A DNA stretch of 64,000 nucleotides from Gammaproteobacteria bacterium (GTDB lineage Bacteria; Pseudomonadota; Gammaproteobacteria; Pseudomonadales; Pseudohongiellaceae): the NCBI GenBank assembly GCA_030828385.1, contig JAURCS010000001.1:1-64000 (forward strand). Reading direction: 5' to 3'. A program made the translations under genes and the position numbers. Shown here piece after piece: positions 1 to 8,540 of the stretch; position 1 is the stretch's first letter; each line of letters starts with the position of its first letter. A model generated the notes under the pieces. The model was not told the origin of the DNA. It worked only from the letters and a program-made list of their open reading frames with translations, and made no database searches.

Positions 1-118
1 TTTTATCAAGGACAAATAAACTGGCAAGCACACCAGCCAGGCCGATAATCCCGAGCAAAATGGCAAGCGGGCGGCACCACTTCATGCCCAGGGCGATTTT
101 GTGCAGCGTCAGCAACAT
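1..118 (-). CDS. Partial membrane protein N-terminus, unknown
   Basis: Reading leftwards from an ATG at 118, 39 codons stay open to the window edge. The peptide starts MLLTLHKIALGMKW and continues into a strongly hydrophobic stretch (about residues 17-37), so it is probably a membrane protein or one with a signal anchor. Only the N-terminus is present and I do not recognise the family. A bidirectional terminator lies 60 bases upstream and separates it from the stress-protein gene on the same strand. The start is the only ATG in the available open stretch with a plausible context, but the frame could extend differently outside the window. Confidence 0.4.
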   Translation of the reverse strand, partial: MLLTLHKIALGMKWCRPLAILLGIIGLAGVLASLFVLDK

Positions 119-168
119 GGAAATTATTTTATTAAAGCCCTGGTTAAGTAAAATTTCTTTTAGGGAAT

Positions 169-200
169 AAAAAAACCTGCAGCAAGACTGCAGGTTTTTT
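169..200 (-). terminator. Bidirectional rho-independent terminator
   Basis: A 7-bp stem (CCTGCAG at 176-182 with CTGCAGG at 188-194) encloses a 5-base loop. Seven A precede it and six T follow it, so it can act on both strands. On the minus strand it lies about 70 bases after the stop of the universal stress protein gene and is its likely terminator. Confidence 0.8.
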
Positions 201-272
201 AATCTTAAATCAACGCAATGCAAGCAGAGTGTTATCTGATCCTGTCTCTGGTCGACACTCTAGTCGGGTTTT

Positions 273-710
273 CTAGTCGTCAATGTGAACTATTAGCAGG
301 TCACATCCTGCACCATGAGTCACACTGGAAGAGGTTGAGCCAAATAATAACTCCCAGCCATGACGGCCATGTCCACCCATTACGATGAGGTCGGCATTAA
401 TCTTTTTGGCCAGCTCGCGGATTTCTCTTGCCGGCTGACCCAGTACGGTATGGATTCTGCTTGGCGGAACGTCAATTACGGAACCCATTTCAGAGAGGCT
501 GATCTTGGCCTGTTTGGTTACTTCTTCATGCAGGCCTTCAATATCTACACTGGTAACTTCAACAGCATAACCAACGGCAATCGGTTCTATCACATGCACC
601 AGACTCATCTCGGCGTCATATTGCTTGGCAAGGTTTCTGGCCTTGTCCAGAATCAAGGCTGAATCCTGTGACAAATCGACAGCTATCAGTATCTTTTTGT
701 ATAGTTCCAT
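273..710 (-). CDS. uspA: Universal stress protein, UspA family
   Basis: The 145-residue product matches the usual single-domain UspA length (E. coli UspA is 144). The N-terminal strand ILIAVDLS (about residues 7-14) is the family hallmark. The C-terminal part carries GGHGRHGWELLFGS, the glycine-rich loop that binds ATP in ATP-type Usp proteins; many UspA-subfamily members have exactly this spacing. The family consists of cytoplasmic dimers induced by starvation and stress; the ligand here is inferred. The ATG at 710 has a GGAGG-type ribosome site a few bases upstream. It is monocistronic and ends at a strong terminator. Confidence 0.9.
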   Translation of the reverse strand: MELYKKILIAVDLSQDSALILDKARNLAKQYDAEMSLVHVIEPIAVGYAVEVTSVDIEGLHEEVTKQAKISLSEMGSVIDVPPSRIHTVLGQPAREIRELAKKINADLIVMGGHGRHGWELLFGSTSSSVTHGAGCDLLIVHIDD

Positions 711-965
711 TAACCAGTCCTCCGGTTTTATTCAAGTATTTATCTACGCATTCCAGTGTAGAGACTACATCGGATCACCACAAGGCTGTCTTGATCTATA
801 GCAATCTTGAGTAATTTCTTCCTGCCGGAGATGAAAGCCTTTGTGCAGCCTGCTACCATTGCGCCCTGATTTCCAACACTAATCAAAGTTTGGGAATTGT
901 GGAAATCCAATTTTTACAGAATATGCTAAGTGCCCATTACAAACACCTATTTGTTGCAAAACACC

Positions 966-1469
966 ATGACAGAAACAGAGGAAATAAAAACCGGGCTGAT
1001 ACAGCTTGTAGCGGGTTCGGACAGCCAGGGTATGCCGGTGCTGGAGAAGCTGAAAGTTAGCTATCTTGAAACCCCAAGCCACTATAAGCTTAAGCGCTCA
1101 CCATTGTTTGTCAGAGACCTCGCAGCTGGAGACATATTTTCCTGTGCCCAGGGCAACCCCGCCAACTATAAGGTTATCGAACGTAGCGGTAATCTGTCTA
1201 TTCGAGTATTCCGTAAGGATGACATTGACGAGGTTGCAGAGTTTCTGACGCCTGAAGTGGAAAAGCTGGATGGCTCGATAGATTTGAAAAGCGATCGTGC
1301 ACTGGTTTATTCACTGCATGTTAATAACGGCTTTGCTGAAATAGAACGCCTTTTTGACTCTGCGATGGCAAGGTATACGAATTCTGTCTGGTACTACGGC
1401 AATGTTTATGACCGTAATGACGGCATTACGCCGTTAAACTGGTGGGATGAATTCATTAATCAAGTGTAA
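966..1469 (+). CDS. DUF4265-like protein
   Basis: The product is a 167-residue soluble protein without signal peptide or membrane segment. The first half (KLKRSPLFVRDLAAGDIFSC, then a strand ending in the VIERSG region) fits the DUF4265 pattern, in which a beta-rich N-terminus is followed by a small alpha/beta half. The function of that family is not established. The frame is open back to a GTG at 930, but the ATG at 966 is preferred because the conserved part begins just after it; neither start has a convincing Shine-Dalgarno. It ends 20 bases before yaaA on the same strand, so the two may be co-transcribed. Confidence 0.55.
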   Translation: MTETEEIKTGLIQLVAGSDSQGMPVLEKLKVSYLETPSHYKLKRSPLFVRDLAAGDIFSCAQGNPANYKVIERSGNLSIRVFRKDDIDEVAEFLTPEVEKLDGSIDLKSDRALVYSLHVNNGFAEIERLFDSAMARYTNSVWYYGNVYDRNDGITPLNWWDEFINQV

Positions 1470-1489
1470 TTCAGGTTTCAGGAAGTAAT

Positions 1490-2263
1490 ATGTTAATTGT
1501 AATCTCTCCAGCGAAAACGCTGGATCTGGAAAGTAAATACAAATCACCGCTTACCACAAGGCCAGAATTTTTGCCTGATTCGGGTAAGCTGATAAAGATT
1601 ATGCGTGAGTATTCGGCGCAGGATTTGAAACAGCTGATGAACACAAGTGACGCCATCAGCACCTTGAACGTCGAACGCTTTAAAAAGTGGAAAACACCCT
1701 TTTCCGAGACTAATGCCAGACCTGCCATTTTTACCTTCAAGGGAGATGTGTATACAGGCCTTGAAGTCGAAAATTTTTCTTCTGCTGACCTGAAATATGC
1801 CCAGGATCATCTGCGCATCCTTTCCGGACTTTATGGCGCCCTGAAACCCCTTGATTTGATGCAGGCCTATCGTCTGGAAATGGGAACCAGCATCAGCAAT
1901 GAGCGCGGCAAAAACCTGTATGAGTTCTGGGGCGACAAGGTAACCGATGCTATCAACCGGGATATGAGTGCTCTAAAAGACGACACTTTGGTGAACCTGG
2001 CATCCAATGAATACTTTAGTGTGCTGAACAAAAAGTCAGTGCAGGCAAATATCGTAACCCCGGTATTCAAGGACTACAGTAATGGCAAGTATCGTGTTAT
2101 CAGCTTTTATGCCAAGAAAGCCCGGGGGAAAATGGCGGCCTGGATTATCCAGAACCGGGTGAGCAAAACCGGGGCCCTGCCTGATTTTGCTATTGATGGT
2201 TATCGCTACAGCAGTGCTGAATCAAGTCCCGACAAACCGGTGTTCCTGCGTAAGCCAAAATAA
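1490..2263 (+). CDS. yaaA: Peroxide stress protein YaaA (DUF328)
   Basis: At 257 residues it is almost the exact length of E. coli YaaA (258). It shows the family's N-terminal SPAKTLD motif (residues 6-12), the central SNEYFS segment and the KKARG motif near residue 210, all recognisable features of the DUF328 fold. In E. coli YaaA is an OxyR-regulated cytoplasmic protein that binds DNA and limits free iron and oxidative DNA damage. The ATG follows an AGGAAGT ribosome site. No OxyR site was identified by eye. Confidence 0.93.
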   Translation: MLIVISPAKTLDLESKYKSPLTTRPEFLPDSGKLIKIMREYSAQDLKQLMNTSDAISTLNVERFKKWKTPFSETNARPAIFTFKGDVYTGLEVENFSSADLKYAQDHLRILSGLYGALKPLDLMQAYRLEMGTSISNERGKNLYEFWGDKVTDAINRDMSALKDDTLVNLASNEYFSVLNKKSVQANIVTPVFKDYSNGKYRVISFYAKKARGKMAAWIIQNRVSKTGALPDFAIDGYRYSSAESSPDKPVFLRKPK

Positions 2264-2284
2264 ACAACTGCAGGCGCAGATGCT

Positions 2285-2536
2285 CTATACCCCGATGTTG
2301 TTCAGAGTATTGATAATTTCGTGGATAACAGCAGCTGTGAGGGGGTGATCTTCTTCCATCTCCTGTAACAGGCGTTCGGCCGTGGTCCTGAAATCTTCAG
2401 ATGGCTTTGGTCCCTCCCACTCGGCCAGTTCACTTTTCATTTGCGCGAGCATGGCCTCCTGCTGTGGGCTGGTGTCGCTATCAGCGAACCTGTCATGTAA
2501 TTCGGAGATCAGACCTTCGATGTGTTGTTTTGGCAT
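2285..2536 (-). CDS. DUF4404 family protein
   Basis: This is an 83-residue, highly charged, helix-rich protein. The C-terminal pattern EEDHPLTAAVIHEIINTLNN is typical of DUF4404, short proteins of unknown function common in Pseudomonas and relatives. It has no signal peptide, no cysteine and no membrane helix. It is convergent with yaaA (21-base gap) and divergent from the DUF938 gene. The start ATG at 2536 follows AAGGAACTCC, a good ribosome site. Confidence 0.75.
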   Translation of the reverse strand: MPKQHIEGLISELHDRFADSDTSPQQEAMLAQMKSELAEWEGPKPSEDFRTTAERLLQEMEEDHPLTAAVIHEIINTLNNIGV

Positions 2537-2597
2537 AATGGAGTTCCTTTAGTAATAACCCTAAGTTTAACGTAAATTCCTCAAAGGCACTTGTGAT

Positions 2598-3194
2598 ATG
2601 TCAAAACCCTTTTCCCAGGCCTGCGAAAATAACAAGGCAGCGATTCTTACTGTCATTAGCCAGTACTTTCAGGGTGATCTCACTGTGCTGGAGATTGGCA
2701 GTTATACCGGACAGCATGCACAGTATTTTGCCAGCCAACTCGCGCAGGTGACCTGGCAGCCAAGTGACATTCAGGACAATTTGCCAATTGTTGAAGCAGG
2801 CCTCGCCGATTTGACACTGTCCAATATCTTGCCGCCATTAGTACTGGATGTTAGTCAGCAACCCTGGCCGGTAAAAAAAGTAGGCGGTGTTTTCAGTGCC
2901 AATACTTTGCATATTATGGCGCAGGAAAAGCTGGCAGATTTTTTTCACGGGGCAGGCCTGGTCCTGCAAGCCGGCGGCTTTCTTTGTGTTTATGGCCCAT
3001 TCAAATACGCGGGCGAGTACACCAGTGAAAGCAATGCCAGCTTCGAATTGTGGCTGCAGGAGCGTGATCCAGTAAGCGCGATCAGGGATTTTGAAATGGT
3101 TAATGCTCTGGCTGAAAAGGCAGGATTGACCCTGGTGACAGACCACCCTATGCCAGCCAATAACCAGCTGCTGGTTTGGAAAAAGGAACAATAA
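2598..3194 (+). CDS. DUF938 SAM-dependent methyltransferase-like protein
   Basis: The 198 residues show a class I SAM-methyltransferase pattern: motif I VLEIGSYTGQHA (about residues 30-41), an acidic strand end, and the FSANTLHIM segment typical of DUF938. The substrate of DUF938 proteins is not established; methyltransferase activity is a family-level inference. It is cytoplasmic, with no signal. It stands alone between a divergent DUF4404 gene and the convergent FemAB-like gene. Confidence 0.85.
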   Translation: MSKPFSQACENNKAAILTVISQYFQGDLTVLEIGSYTGQHAQYFASQLAQVTWQPSDIQDNLPIVEAGLADLTLSNILPPLVLDVSQQPWPVKKVGGVFSANTLHIMAQEKLADFFHGAGLVLQAGGFLCVYGPFKYAGEYTSESNASFELWLQERDPVSAIRDFEMVNALAEKAGLTLVTDHPMPANNQLLVWKKEQ

Positions 3195-3237
3195 AAAGTC
3201 GACCAAGCCAGTCGTTAATCCAGCAAGAAAAAATCTG

Positions 3238-4434
3238 TCAGGGATCGGCCGCTTTAAAAGGCAGGTATTGCGCAGCTTCTTTTTGGTAACGCCGAATATA
3301 TTTTTCTTCATCTTCAAGAAAGCGGCTGATGGCCTGATCAAATTCAGGGTGCGCAATCCAGTGATTGGACCAGGTTAGTTCAGGCTCAAAACCGCGCTGG
3401 ATCTTATGCTCACCCTGGGCGCCGGAATCAAAACGCTGCAGGCCTTTCTCAATAGAGTATTCGATGCCCTGGTAATAACAGGTTTCAAAATGCAGAAACT
3501 GATATTCCTCAATGCAACCCCAGTAGCGCCCGTAGAGGCAGTCTGAACCGATAAAGCTCAGGGCTCCTGCGATATATTCACCATCTTTTTTTGCCAGTAC
3601 CAGAAGCAGGTTATCAGGCATGGACTTAGCCACCAGCCTGAAAAACTCATCCGTCAGATAAGGCGGCCTGCCACGCACCAGATAGGTACTTTGATAAAAA
3701 AGATAAAACTTGTCCCAGTGAGCAGGCTCTATCTGAGCTCCTTCAATAAATTCAAATTCGATTCCTGCATCGCGTATTTTTTGTCGTTCCTTGCGGATAT
3801 TTTTGCGCTTGCGAGAGCTGAAGTGGCCAAGAAAGTCATCAAAATTATTATATTTCCTGTTAAACCACTGGTATTGGCAGCCAACTCGCGATTGTACGCC
3901 CAGTGCTGCAAGGGCTTCACATTCAGCTTTTTCCGGAAACAGCACATGCCAGCTGGAGACACCCAGCTTTTGAGCCTGCTGTGGAATGGCCTCGTACAAC
4001 AGGCGATAGATTTCCGACGCATCCTGATCAGTAGCCACACAGATGCGCGGGCCAGGGCAGGGAGTGAAGGGGATGGCTGTAACAAATTTGGGATAGTAAT
4101 CTATGCCATGACGCTGATAGGCATCAGCCCATGACCAATCGAAAACGTATTCACCACTGGAATTATCCTTTAAAAAAAGTGGCATGATGGCAACAATATT
4201 CTGATTATCATCAATGTCGTCACTATTTTCTGCGGCTGATTTTTTGATGACCACATGAAAAGGTTGCCAGCCGGTGAGCGCAGTGGTGCTGCGGCTGTGC
4301 TCCAGTGCCTGAAAAAAGGCATGTTTCATGAATGGGTATGCAGGCCCGGCAAGGGCATCCCATTGTTCAGCATCGACTTCATCAATGCTGGTCAGGAAAT
4401 GCAGATGGAATGTTTCTGGCCTGTTGGCGCTCAA
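3238..4434 (-). CDS. FemAB/GNAT-like N-acyltransferase (PF04339 type)
   Basis: The 398-residue product resembles the DUF482/PF04339 'peptidogalycan biosynthesis' family, which has a FemAB-like double GNAT fold. Typical features are the N-terminal MKHAFFQALEHSRS segment, the RKRKNIRKERQ basic block near residue 210, and the SYLYGRYWG-like core followed by HFETCYYQGIEYSIEKG. That last segment (about residues 318-335) is highly characteristic. The real substrate of the family is uncertain. The protein is cytoplasmic. The gene is convergent with the methyltransferase and divergent from the PHP phosphatase. Confidence 0.85.
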   Translation of the reverse strand: MSANRPETFHLHFLTSIDEVDAEQWDALAGPAYPFMKHAFFQALEHSRSTTALTGWQPFHVVIKKSAAENSDDIDDNQNIVAIMPLFLKDNSSGEYVFDWSWADAYQRHGIDYYPKFVTAIPFTPCPGPRICVATDQDASEIYRLLYEAIPQQAQKLGVSSWHVLFPEKAECEALAALGVQSRVGCQYQWFNRKYNNFDDFLGHFSSRKRKNIRKERQKIRDAGIEFEFIEGAQIEPAHWDKFYLFYQSTYLVRGRPPYLTDEFFRLVAKSMPDNLLLVLAKKDGEYIAGALSFIGSDCLYGRYWGCIEEYQFLHFETCYYQGIEYSIEKGLQRFDSGAQGEHKIQRGFEPELTWSNHWIAHPEFDQAISRFLEDEEKYIRRYQKEAAQYLPFKAADP

Positions 4435-4624
4435 GAGATCTCCGGGCTTTAACAGATACTACGGATTCTGAAATGGTTTGGATGGATGATTGCTAACAAA
4501 ACAATGAAGAGTTTACAGTGACTGCTCGTATGGCTAAAGGGTAAATATTAGGGGTACTCACTGGACCTTGATGTCTACTACAATGGATGCCATCGCAATA
4601 ACGCATTTTTTCGGGATTTCCGCC

Positions 4625-5503
4625 ATGGCTGTCAGCAACAAGATCAAGGATAAGGCTATAGCAAAAGTTTCTGTGCATGGTGGCCACAGTGGTCAGTTTT
4701 GTCATCACGCCAGTGACTCCCTGGAACAGGTAATACAGGCTTATATAAGTCATGGCTTTTCCTGGGTAGGCATTACCGAGCATATGGCTCCGAGCTCCGA
4801 TAGCACTCGTTATCCTGACGAACAGGAAGATAATCTCAGTGCAAAATTTCTGAAACAGAGATTTCGCGATTACTTTGCACAATGCAAGATGCTAAAGGAA
4901 AAATACCGCAATCAGATTGAAATTTTTTCCGCTTTTGAAACAGAGACTTATGAAGGCTCAGAGGCCTTGATCAAACAGCTGGTGGCAGAGTTAAAACCTG
5001 ACTATCTAGTTGGCTCGGTGCATCATGTCAATGGTATTTGTATTGACTATGATGAAGACCATTTTCAGCTAGCCCTGGAAAGTTGTGGTGGCATTATTCC
5101 TCTTTATGCCAGGTATCTGGATGCTCAGTATGAAATGCTGCAAGCACTTGAGCCTGCCGTGGTGGGGCACTTTGATCTGATTCGCAAATTTGATCCGGCT
5201 TATCTGGAGTCTTTTAAAGCGCTTGAAATCTGGCAGCGCATTGAACGTAATCTTGGTTTTATTGCGGATAAAAATCTGATTCTGGATTTTAATTTACGCG
5301 GCTTTGACAAAACAGCTGAACAATATCCTTCCACCCCTGTGCTGAAAACCGCACTGGCTTTAGGGATTGCTGTTGTCCCCGGGGATGATTCCCATGGTGT
5401 GAATTCAGTGGGTCGTAATTATGAGCGCGGCATCGAATTACTGACCTCATTGGGTGTTGATACGAACTGGCGCAAACCTGCTCTTATTCAATACGACTCC
5501 TGA
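4625..5503 (+). CDS. PHP-family histidinol-phosphatase (HisJ type)
   Basis: Metal-binding motifs of the PHP superfamily appear in order: HGGHSGQFCHHA (residues 18-29 from this start), GITEH, GSVHH, GHFDL and GDDSHG near the C-terminus. The length (292) and the GSVHH/GHFDL pair fit HisJ-type histidinol-phosphate phosphatases, the penultimate step of histidine synthesis. A generic PHP phosphoesterase remains possible because no other his gene is nearby. The frame is open further upstream, with starts at TTG 4568, ATG 4571 and ATG 4583. I prefer 4625 because the domain begins soon after it, but no clear ribosome site decides this. Confidence 0.8.
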   Translation: MAVSNKIKDKAIAKVSVHGGHSGQFCHHASDSLEQVIQAYISHGFSWVGITEHMAPSSDSTRYPDEQEDNLSAKFLKQRFRDYFAQCKMLKEKYRNQIEIFSAFETETYEGSEALIKQLVAELKPDYLVGSVHHVNGICIDYDEDHFQLALESCGGIIPLYARYLDAQYEMLQALEPAVVGHFDLIRKFDPAYLESFKALEIWQRIERNLGFIADKNLILDFNLRGFDKTAEQYPSTPVLKTALALGIAVVPGDDSHGVNSVGRNYERGIELLTSLGVDTNWRKPALIQYDS

Positions 5504-5548
5504 GAGATCGTATCAGCCGAAAATTTAATAATATAAGCGGAGAATGCA

Positions 5549-5905
5549 ATGCCTGAATATAAGGGAAGCTGTCACTGTGGTGCCGTCAGTTTTTCATTTG
5601 CCAGTGACCCCATCACCTCGGGATTGAGCTGTAACTGCTCTTACTGCGAACGTCGTGCCGCCATCATGTTAAATCCACCATTGGCCGATGCAGAACTTAA
5701 GAGAGAGATAAAAGAGGGTGCATTGTCCTGTTACCAGTTTGGTAACAAGGTGGCGAAACATTATTTCTGTAAAAAGTGTGGCAATTACACCTTCCATGAA
5801 ACCATGCGTAAACCGGGTTACTACAGAGTGAACCTCGGCTGTGTTGAAGGGATAAATTCTTTTGAGCTGGAACGGGACGTGTTTAACGGCAGGGACTTGC
5901 TTTAA
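5549..5905 (+). CDS. GFA/CENP-V family zinc protein
   Basis: The product is 118 residues with the Mss4-like zinc fold of the glutathione-dependent formaldehyde-activating (GFA) family: C8-H-C10-G, C28-N-C30-xx-C33, and C74-KK-C77-G. These cysteines bind a structural and a labile zinc in Gfa. Members are widespread and most have no tested reaction, so formaldehyde-glutathione activity is not claimed. A GGAGAA site precedes the ATG. The gene is followed immediately by the palindromic element at 5910. Confidence 0.85.
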   Translation: MPEYKGSCHCGAVSFSFASDPITSGLSCNCSYCERRAAIMLNPPLADAELKREIKEGALSCYQFGNKVAKHYFCKKCGNYTFHETMRKPGYYRVNLGCVEGINSFELERDVFNGRDLL

Positions 5906-5909
5906 ATCA

Positions 5910-6083
5910 GTCGCAAGTTACAAGTCTCAAGAAAAACATTCTAGTTTGTAGGTCGGATAAGGTCGCAGACCGCCATCCGACGTTTTAAATGAACCTCAAC
6001 AGAAGTCTTACACAGTGTCGGAAGACGCTACGCTTTTCCTACCTACCTGATTTTCTTGCGACTTGAGACTTGTAACTTGCGAC
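5910..6083. repeat. 174-bp MITE-like palindromic element with 22-bp terminal inverted repeats
   Basis: The ends at 5910-5931 and 6062-6083 are perfect 22-bp inverted copies (beginning GTCGCAAGTTACAAG). The interior holds two REP-like palindromes: 5952-5981 (GTCGGAT...ATCCGAC, with inner GGTC-GCA-GACC) and 6020-6039 (GGAA...TTCC). The element fills almost all of the space between the convergent GFA gene and ubiA, 4 bases from each stop codon. It encodes no protein. I see no clear target-site duplication. It may be a miniature mobile element, and it probably also terminates transcription from both sides. Confidence 0.75.
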
Positions 6084-6087
6084 TTTC

Positions 6088-7038
6088 TTAAGGAATAAAC
6101 AAATCCACTACGGTAAAAAAGAATATCACCATGCCTACTCTGTAGTTGTTCAGAAAGGCGCGAAAGCAGTCCTTGGGGTGACGTTTCCAGGTGAGGAATT
6201 GCTGGTAGGCAAACAGGCAGGCGGCGAGGAATAGACCAAACTGGAACCAGCCTCCCAGCTCAAAATGTTTTGCGCTGAGCGACATGGCGAGTAAAAAGAA
6301 AATTTGCAGCATACCGATAACAAATCGATCGGCTTCCGCGAACAGAATGGCAGTAGACTTCACACCGATCTTCACGTCATCTTCCCGGTCTACCATGGCG
6401 TACTGGGTGTCATAGACAACAGTCCAAAGAAAATTCGCCGTATACAGGAGCCAGGCATAAAGCGGGAGCTCTCCGGTCTGAGCGGTAAATGCCATCAAGC
6501 CTCCCCACGAAAAAGCAGCCCCCAAAACCAGTTGTGCCAGATGGGTAAAACGTTTGGCGAAGGGGTATACCAGGGCGATAGCCAAGCCACCAAAAGACAT
6601 GTAAATAGTCAGCCGGTTGGTAAACAGCACCAATACAAAAGCCAGCAAACATAACAGGGCACAAAGTGTCAGCGCTTCCCGACCGGAGATCTTTCCAGAT
6701 GCCAGTGGACGTTCCCTGGTGCGCTCCACGTGACCATCAAAATCGCGGTCAGCAAAATCGTTGATACAACAACCGGCAGCGCGCATCAGGATAGTGCCAA
6801 AAATGAAGATAAATAGCAGATCAAAGTCGGGAAAGCCGCCAGCAGCAATCCACAAACACCACAAGGTGGGCCACAACAACAGGTAAATACCAATCGGCCG
6901 GTCCATGCGCATCAAACGCCAATACTCCGGCAAATGGGCATAGGTAGTCGGATAGCGCCGGGCGAAGCTCTTTTTCAGCGCTTCCCACAAACTGATAAGT
7001 CGAGTACGGCTGCGGGCGAGGTAGTGGGATTGATCCAT
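6088..7038 (-). CDS. ubiA: 4-hydroxybenzoate polyprenyltransferase UbiA
   Basis: UbiA is an integral membrane prenyltransferase that attaches the polyprenyl tail to 4-hydroxybenzoate in ubiquinone synthesis. Both Asp-rich motifs are present: NDFADRDFD (residues 93-101) and DTQYAMVDREDD (210-221), which bind Mg2+ and prenyl diphosphate. Several hydrophobic helices surround them. At 316 residues it is somewhat longer than E. coli UbiA (290) because of a basic N-terminal extension of about 30 residues. ubiC is not adjacent. The flavin prenyltransferase ubiX of the same pathway lies at 26.3-26.9 kb. Confidence 0.95.
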   Translation of the reverse strand: MDQSHYLARSRTRLISLWEALKKSFARRYPTTYAHLPEYWRLMRMDRPIGIYLLLWPTLWCLWIAAGGFPDFDLLFIFIFGTILMRAAGCCINDFADRDFDGHVERTRERPLASGKISGREALTLCALLCLLAFVLVLFTNRLTIYMSFGGLAIALVYPFAKRFTHLAQLVLGAAFSWGGLMAFTAQTGELPLYAWLLYTANFLWTVVYDTQYAMVDREDDVKIGVKSTAILFAEADRFVIGMLQIFFLLAMSLSAKHFELGGWFQFGLFLAACLFAYQQFLTWKRHPKDCFRAFLNNYRVGMVIFFFTVVDLFIP

Positions 7039-7176
7039 AAATCGGAAGCTTTAAGATTGAAAATTTAACTGGGGTAAGTATGTCATTATAGACGCACCGA
7101 CATTGAATAAAAGAATCCTCACTGTTTTAATGATGAGGCATTGGAAAATTCATCATACCCAGAGTAATTATCCATT

Positions 7177-8457
7177 ATGAGAAAAATCAAACTGCACTGG
7201 CAGATACTGATTGCTATTGTGCTCGCGGCAATCGCGGGATCGATCAGCGGGACTGAAGCCAGTATTCTTGGCGTCACTTTTGTTCAGATTTATGACTTTC
7301 TCGGCACGCTTTTTATGAATGCCCTGCGCATGATAATTGTACCGTTGATCATGTCCTCTATTATTGTCGGTATTGCCAACCTGGGTAACGGTAGTGACCT
7401 TGGGCGTCTTGGGGGTAAAACCCTTCTTTACTATGCTTTTACCAGCACGCTGGCTATTCTGATTGGCCTATTTTTCGTTAACCTGATGAGCCCTGGACTG
7501 GCCGGCGGCGTACCGGTAGGTGATCAGCTTAACCTGACCCTGGACGGCGATGCCGTTGCCTCAGCAGTTGCCAGTGTCGAAGGACGTGGTAGCGGCGATA
7601 TAGTGCAGATTTTCCTGCGTATGATACCCACCAACATTGTTGCCGCCGCAGCTGAGGGACAAATGTTGGGGCTGATTTTTTTCAGCCTGGTGTTCGGTTT
7701 TTTCATGAGCCAGATTCCCAGTAAACAAAGTGAAGCGTTGCTTACCCTGTGGCGTGGTATTTCTGAAACCATGATGAAAATCACCATGTGGATCATGACC
7801 TTTGCTCCTTACGGAGTCTTTGGCCTGGTTGCCGAAACCGTAGCGGCTACCGGATTTTCTGCTTTTCGGCCCATGCTGTTTTTCTTTATCACGGTATTGC
7901 TGGCATTGGCCGCGCATACCTTCATTGCCTTGCCGCTGATCCTTAAATATGTGGCGAAAGTCCGCCCGAGCCGACATTTTCGTGCTATGGCACCGGCGAT
8001 GCTGACGGCGTTTTCCTCCGCCTCGTCTTCTGCGACTTTGCCTTTAACCATGGAGTGTGTGGAAAAAAATGCCGGGGTCTCGGAACGCACCACTAGTTTT
8101 GTCTTGCCTCTGGGAGCCACTATCAATATGGATGGTACGGCACTGTATGAATGTGTTGCCGCGATCTTCCTGGCCCAGGCTTATGGTCTGGAGCTGACTT
8201 TTGTTACCCAGTTCACTATTGTTTTGGTTGCCTTGTTAACATCCATCGGTGTTGCCGGTATTCCTGCTGCCAGCCTGGTTGCGATTACGGTAATTCTCAC
8301 GGCCATCGGTTTGCCTTTTGAGGCCATTGGCTTACTTCTGGTGACCGATCGTGTTCTGGATATGTGTCGCTCTGCGGTCAATATTTTTTCTGATTCCTGT
8401 GGTGCAGTCATCATCGCCAAGAGTGAAAAAGAAACCGGCATACTCGAAGGCGTTTAA
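7177..8457 (+). CDS. Dicarboxylate/amino acid:cation symporter (DAACS family)
   Basis: The 426-residue multi-spanning membrane protein has the two hairpin signatures of the glutamate/aspartate and C4-dicarboxylate carriers: the serine-rich SASSSATLP (residues 281-289) and the NMDGT sodium/substrate motif (317-321). It takes up acidic amino acids or C4-dicarboxylates with Na+ or H+. The serine-rich segment and the following CVAAIFLAQAYG are closer to the glutamate/aspartate (GltP/GltT) branch, but the substrate cannot be fixed by eye. It is transcribed alone and divergently from ubiA. Confidence 0.92.
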   Translation: MRKIKLHWQILIAIVLAAIAGSISGTEASILGVTFVQIYDFLGTLFMNALRMIIVPLIMSSIIVGIANLGNGSDLGRLGGKTLLYYAFTSTLAILIGLFFVNLMSPGLAGGVPVGDQLNLTLDGDAVASAVASVEGRGSGDIVQIFLRMIPTNIVAAAAEGQMLGLIFFSLVFGFFMSQIPSKQSEALLTLWRGISETMMKITMWIMTFAPYGVFGLVAETVAATGFSAFRPMLFFFITVLLALAAHTFIALPLILKYVAKVRPSRHFRAMAPAMLTAFSSASSSATLPLTMECVEKNAGVSERTTSFVLPLGATINMDGTALYECVAAIFLAQAYGLELTFVTQFTIVLVALLTSIGVAGIPAASLVAITVILTAIGLPFEAIGLLLVTDRVLDMCRSAVNIFSDSCGAVIIAKSEKETGILEGV

Positions 8458-8540
8458 TGTTGACGCAGTAATTTCCCTGAACGTGGCGTGTTTTTTTATT
8501 GCAGCAAAGTCATTCGTGACGCCTGAGATAAGCTCCTGAC

